Below are positions 58,500 to 64,000 of a stretch of 64,000 nucleotides of DNA, in pieces. The notes beneath the pieces were generated by a model. That model worked only from the letters and a program-made list of their open reading frames with translations. It did not search any database and was not told where the DNA came from. Source of the stretch: Diphasiastrum complanatum (taxonomy: Eukaryota > Streptophyta > Lycopodiopsida > Lycopodiales > Lycopodiaceae). The translations under genes were made by a program, and so were the position numbers. Position 1 is the stretch's first letter. Each line of letters starts with the position of its first letter. The stretch is from positions 15,088,722-15,152,721 of the forward strand of contig CM055108.1 in assembly GCA_029204225.1 (NCBI GenBank). The letters run 5' to 3'.

Positions 58500-59849
58500 A
58501 TGCACCACCAAAAAGACCCTGAAGTCCCAGACGATTATCCATACGAGATCAGGTTCTCTGTAGCTGAACAAATCAGTCGCCATAGGTTCTACCCAATGAG
58601 GACCGAACTCCAAGAGCCATCCACAAACCTGTTCAACGAACAAGAACCTGATAGAGCCGAGTCTTTACGAGCACGAGCCCATTTTTATGGTGCTGAACCC
58701 TCCCAGGTCAGAACTAGCCTTAATGGTGCTTCTGCCACTCACGGAGCTCATCTTGAGAGACGTACACCCAAATTAGATCTACCTAAGTTTGACAGTACTT
58801 CGGACCCTCAAAGATTTTTGCAAGTCTTTCAGAATGCATGTGATGTGTATGGCGAAACATCTCCCGATGCTATGGTCCAACTGTTCGATGACCATAATTG
58901 CTAAAGCACGTGATTGGTTTTCCAACCTTGATCGTGACGAAAAGACAGACTGGTCAATTTTGAAAGAGTCCTTTATCAAGCGTTTTAAGCCCTTTTGCTT
59001 GGTCGAGAGTCCTTTTGTCAAATTGAGTAACATCAAAATGACAAAAGATGAACGCGTACATGACTATATCGAGCGTTTCAAACGCCTCAGAAGTCAAGTA
59101 CAAGAACAGCCCTCTGAACAGATGTTCATCATTGGTTCTTAGTCAGCCTTCCAAGATGGATTAGATGCGAGCTTAAATCAAATGACAAATATACGAGCCT
59201 AAAGCTAGCTATGTCTGATGCCATCAAGGAAGAAGATGAAGGATCAGATGTTGACGAATCCAGGGAAAGGCGGGCACCACGTGCTCTTGCCCATGAGTCG
59301 AAGCCGATCGAGGACACCCAAGATCAGCTTTGGAAATCCCAATTGGAGTTGCTTAATAAGCAACATCAACTGCAAATGGAGAAACTCACCAATGAGTTTC
59401 AAGCTACCCTGAAGTCTATCCAAAGCAGTATGTCTGGTCAGTCAAACCTTGCACAGGTACCTTATAGACGAAAAACAATATGGTGCCCACATTGTCGGGC
59501 TACGCATCCTGCTAATGCTTGTCCTTCATATCGACCTATCCAAGCACATACAGTCCAACAATATGAAGAACAACCGTCACCATCTGGACATTCCTTGACT
59601 TATCATGAATACCCACTAGAAAGTCCAGAACCATTAGCCATACAAGATGGCTATGCCGTTATACAAGGGCCATTGCACACCAGATGTTTCATCTGTGGTG
59701 AAACTGGCCACTTCATGGTTGATTGTCCAGTCAAGACCAAGTACCATGCTGAGTGTCCTGACTATATCAGAAAACACAGTTTCAAAGACTGTCCAAAACA
59801 ACCAACTACGATCCTACCTGCCCATCACGTTAGTTATGAATCCCGATAG
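58500..59849 (+). pseudogene. Gypsy gag (element E3)
   Basis: ATG at 58500 (MHHQKDPEVPDDYPYEIR). The Retrotrans_gag domain is present (PKLDLPKFDSTSDPQRFLQ, ARDWFSNLDRDEKTDW, RVHDYIERFKRLRSQ), with a frameshift near 58886 and a stop at about 59141. The C-terminal part has a coiled stretch (QLWKSQLELLNKQHQLQMEK) and three Cys-rich segments: WCPHCRATHPANAC, RCFICGETGHFMVDC (a CCHC knuckle) and a following HAEC...KDC segment. The protease expected next is not adjacent; a protease of the same type appears only at 63540. Confidence 0.75.
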
Positions 59850-62800
59850 GATCCTCACGACAACCACATGAGCACCATAGCACCCAACCGCTCAACCTGC
59901 TGCTCACTCAAGAAGTTTCTAGAAAACTTCTACAATACTGCACAATACACCAGCTCCATAATGAAAAAAGACAATATAAAATGAGTCCTTGTCGAAAGAA
60001 AGTGAAACCGATATTCCGTCATCTGCTACAATGTCCAACCAAGAGCAACCTCCACAGGGAATTGACAGTTTTTCTCCCCTTCTACAACCTCAAATCTATT
60101 TGTCTTTCCACATGCTGATAAGATTTCCAATGTGCCAATACACAATATGTTCCGGATTCGAAAATCTAGATAGAGATTCGGTTCTGAATCTCTTGTTCAC
60201 AGAGGTCCTCATGACATAGTACCTCAATAATACCTGCATCTCAAGCTATATCTTACAACATCTGCTATCAATGATGGTAGATTTTAGTGTAACCAACTCT
60301 GCCTTGTTTTGACAAGGGCATGTCAGAGTAAGTCACATTACTCTACAAAACAACTGAGATATTGCAACTATCAAGGTACATTATCAATGTTGATGAATGC
60401 AAGTTTTGTTCGACAAGTGCTATACAATTTTCACTCTCTGTAACGTTTGTTTATTTCCTTGTTTTTCTTCACCTATTTTGTGTGATTGATTTTTGCTCGA
60501 GGAATAGCTATTGCACGAGAGTCTTTTGTAGAGAATCTCCAGAGCACATTTTCATTCATCTATCCATCTTCAGATTCCCTTGTACAGCAGTTTAGGATTT
60601 TTGAGACATATGAGAAATCCATGTCAAATTAGAGTTGATTACTGTATCTCATTGCCATATTATTTTTTGAGTCACCTACAGCAAGATCAAAACAAATTTA
60701 GTTAAAATTTGTTCAATCTTTAGTCCAGTCACATGTTCAACGAGTTTCAACTACGTGTTCCACACATCGATCCAATCCTGAACATGAACAGTTACCAGCA
60801 ACAACATCCCCACCAACAGATTTTTTTGGGTGGGGAGAGAGAGTAGATCTGCTTGGATCCACTGGAGTAGTTATGCTGCCAACAACAACATCAACAAGAT
60901 CAACAGCCAAGGTCACAAGTCAAATATGAAAAGACAAGGCTAAAGAAGGCAGATGGGTAATCCGAAAAGACTCAATCAGAAGAAGTATTTCAGTCATGAC
61001 GAAGATCCTTTAGAAAAGGGAAGCACAAGCATTGGAAAATCAGTCTCCTTATTCAACCAACCTCTTGCCATACTTCTGCGCCCATTCTCATGTCTATCGT
61101 CCACACCATCTACCATTGTCACCACCACCCTTCCTTCCATCTATCTGTTTATCATCAGTTTACTTTTCTTCTAAGAAATTTCCAATTTTTTATAGTCTTA
61201 CTGAAGCAGCTGATAGATCATTGCAAGTGTCTTGCGGAGACCAACTACCACCTATATTGGTTGTTCAGCCCAAAAAGACCTACAAAAGCAGGCAAAGCAG
61301 CTAGAAGAAATAAAGAGAAAGATCCAGGAAGCTGAGGAGGAAAGGACAAAAACTTAAGCAACAGATGAGTCTGATCAATCTTGATCAAAAGAGACTCTCT
61401 GGAGCAATGATAGTTGGATCCCCTCCTATGAAGCCCAAAGAGATATGGATCAAAAGGAAGAGCTGCAGAAAAAGAAAGATGAAGACAACCGTGAACCTGC
61501 AAATAAAGCAAGCTCCTCACCCAGCAAGTGGTGGTCAAAGCTCGGCATTGAAAGGGTCCAAGGCTACAACTGTAGAACTATCAGTTCCTTCACCCTACCA
61601 CCAAGCCTTCATCATGTTTCCTTACTGTTACCAAATCGTCCATCCAAAACTGTTTCTACCACCAATTCTTGATGAATCCATCCCCTTGAGATTGATAATC
61701 AAAGTTTGTGCAACCTGCAAATCAAAGGTTTTCCTTGAGACTGGAACTTCAACTGAGAGAATAACCACGGAAACACCCAGAGGCAAATGGAGGATACAGA
61801 CCTCCCAGAAGATAGAATCTGCCAAGAAACCAAAGATGAAACCGTCAATGGCAGATACAAGTGACAAAACAAAGAGACACATGGAAAGCACTTGAGCATG
61901 CAAGTTGTGAAGCTGCTGAGAGCTCTCCAATTTTGAGAATGTCAACCAATTGCAGCAATAAGACATTCTGGTTAAACTGCGGCAATTCGTGAAAAACAGT
62001 TTTTGTGATAAAGACTGGCGGCAATAAGCACTTGGTTTTATGTAAGCGAACGAGGATCTATGTTTTTCCAAGTGACGATCGAAGATGCCAATGCAAAGCG
62101 GAACGACATCGTCCAATATGAGTTGCAGTGGATCCTACAACACATTAGGGGTGGGATGATGTTGGCTGATTCTGACGAATCCCCAAGATACTTGGACAGA
62201 GCAACTCAAGAGCACCTCTCATCTTAGACCGAGGAGGTCTCTGAGAAGACGAGACTAACGAAGAATAGTATGAGAGCCGAGAAATACTAGCTAGGAAAGA
62301 CATGCAAGAACTGTGTAAGCCTCATGGTGAATCCTGGAACATGGAATGACCATGTAGGGACTAGTATCTCTAAGAAAATGTAATAAATACAAGTAGACCT
62401 CTCTTATAGAAAGTAGAGTGAGCCACCTTTTGATGGTGACCTCTAGTGGAGAGCATTATTTCACTTGTAATTTGTGAAATGTGGAAATTCCACTAGGATG
62501 CCACCTAAGGAGCTCTCTTGCTTATTTAAGAGACTCCCTCTTTGAGTAGAGGAGCTTTTTGTGAATCGTATCAACTCCATGCTGAAATGAGAAGAGACTT
62601 CACGAGTTTGGTGCATCCATTGAGCTCCTTGATCATGCTTGTTTCTTGAGTGATGCATTTATGATCTTGCCCTTCCCTCTTTTTGTGTGTGGTTGTGGAC
62701 TGTAGAGTGGATTAGATTTGTTGCTTTCGTAGAGTGGATTAGTTTCTTTTCTTGTTTGTGGATTGATGTAGGAACCAGCATTCAGGTAAACTAAATAGGC

Positions 62801-63249
62801 TGGATCTGTGGTGTAGTTCTTGCATTTCTCTTTACAGTTCAGTTCTTGATGTTCTTGGGATGTCCAAGAATCAAAAGACTGGTTGGTTTCTTGATTCTTG
62901 GACTTCTAACATGCTATAGATTAGTTCTTGTTTCTTGTTTTGTCAATTTATGCAAGTGTAGCTCAGTGTTAGTATATTGTAGGATCTGATTCAGTTCATT
63001 TTTAGAGTAGGTAGCTGTAGAATCTATGGAGTGTTCATTTGGGCTGCACTCTGATCTGTGAATGAGCGTGGCTTGCATCTATGTATGAATGTAAGTGCGT
63101 TCAAGAGAGTTCGCCCTAAGTTGTCCTCTGACAGGCAGGACAAAAATATACTACAACGACAATCTTTTCCCTTCTACCTAATCTGGGTCTTTAAACAAGA
63201 AAGATAATCTCAAGAAGAACCCACCGTCTCTGCTGATAGGCAAAAGTAA
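59850..63249. other. Unassigned, probably nested retroelement sequence
   Basis: No gene could be supported. A coding-like stretch with a Lys/Glu-rich segment lies at about 61290-62150. Around 62330-62640 there is LTR- or promoter-like sequence with TATTTAAGAGACTCCCTC following a GCCACCTAAGG block; its ends were not found. Position suggests an insertion between gag and protease of a gypsy element. Confidence 0.35.
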
Positions 63250-63310
63250 GAAAGAATCAATTTTAAGACAACCAACAGATCCTCTGGAGTAGGGGATCTG
63301 TCAACAAGAT
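63250..63310 (+). repeat. Direct repeat 2 (partner at 55895-55955)
   Basis: See the partner entry. Similarity starts at about AATCAATTTTAAGA and ends at CAACAAGATTC. Confidence 0.75.
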
Positions 63311-63539
63311 TCGACACCCATTTTCTATCCTCACCCATCCGAAGAAATTAGGGTGCATCCGACCAGATTCGCACTAAAGTGTGGGGGGGTTTATTACAAG
63401 CTAACGTGACTCTCCATTTCCACGTTCTCTGGAAACATGTGAGAAAGTTAAAACAACAAATCCAATCCACCAACACCGCCACCTCTAATGAGCTGTCCGA
63501 AATGCCATTACACCTTACAAATTCGCTAAGTGAAAGGGG

Positions 63540-64000
63540 CAATATCAAGATTCCATCTACTCATCGCCAATCTCGTGAAGTCCTAGCTATATTAGATGGT
63601 GGCTCAGGTGTCAACATCATTTCCACATCCCTCATGTTAGAATGAAATCTGAGAGACAAACTTACCTAACCCACTTGTCAGCTTAGGATGGCTGATCAAA
63701 GTGTGGTCCGACCTACCGGTTTCCTCCCACAAGTTCTTATCATACCAGGAGACCTGAAATTATATAGACCTAGTCGTACTCAATATCCCTATTAATGCCT
63801 ATTCCTACGAGTTACTACTTGGTCACCCATGGCTCACCAATGCAAGAGTCATTCATGACTGGAGCAAAGGACGAGTCACCTTTGGAAATAGAGACAGCTC
63901 TATTATTATTGATTTATCTGGCAAATTTAAACCCGCACGTTTTCACGACAAGGGATTCTCTACCACTAATTCGGTGTTTGAGCCATACTAGTCCACTCAA
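63540..64000 (+). pseudogene. Gypsy retropepsin region, continues past the window
   Basis: The frame reads VLAILDGGSGVNIISTSLML, then after frame changes RMADQSVVRPTGFLP, YELLLGHPWLTNARVIHDWS and GRVTFGNRDSSIIIDL, matching in order the E1 protease (MIDGGSRVNLIST, FLGRPWLQVAQVIHNW, GKITFENRE). It would cut the gag-pol polyprotein. It is broken here, and RT would lie beyond 64000. Confidence 0.75.

Overview
This window looks like nuclear DNA from a land plant with a large, transposon-packed genome. A gymnosperm or a similarly repeat-rich lineage fits best, but nothing here fixes the species. The evidence is two intron-containing plant-type cupin genes, Ty3/gypsy and Ty1/copia LTR retroelements, an L1-like LINE remnant, long (CT)n microsatellites and spliceosomal introns in almost every non-LTR gene. 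Most reading frames are broken, so nearly all calls below are remnants.

Layout. 0-5 kb: an acidic C-terminal coding stub, a CT/CA-rich block, cupin pseudogene 1 (minus strand), and a copia-like LTR carrying a tRNA-derived SINE head. 5.3-11.3 kb: copy A of an unusual DNA element. 12.5-13.2 kb: a second cupin gene. 14.7-15.1 kb: a gypsy gag relic. 17.5-26.9 kb: gypsy element E1 (minus strand, 5' end missing). 26.9-47.8 kb: gypsy element E2 (minus strand) with both LTRs, split at 31.6-41.1 kb by copy B of the DNA element. 47.8-53.7 kb: copy C, itself broken by a solo LTR piece and a LINE fragment. 54-64 kb: a copia RT fragment, gypsy gag fragments, minisatellites, a strongly A/C-skewed tract and the start of a gypsy protease.

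The item most worth attention is the DNA element found as copies A, B and C. B is bounded by a perfect 35-bp terminal inverted repeat (31621-31655 and 41066-41100), about 9.5 kb in all. A and B are collinear in opposite orientations and carry the same four genes: P1, a DDE-type transposase-like protein; P2, an unknown protein, convergent with P1; P3, a histone H3-fold protein continuing into a Ulp1/C48-type cysteine protease; and P4, an unknown protein, convergent with P3. P2 and P3 are divergently transcribed from a shared spacer dense in ACGTG (G-box) motifs. In copy A the P3 protein even keeps an H3-like N-terminal tail. A transposon encoding an H3 histone fused to a SUMO-protease-like domain is not something I recognise. 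Each copy is decayed, but in different places, so the comparison of copies shows the ancestral gene set.

The two gypsy elements also share a long extra ORF downstream of integrase (globular N-domain, Ser/Thr/Pro linker, coiled coil, conserved C-domain) that I cannot name. All work is by eye; no alignment or database search was run.
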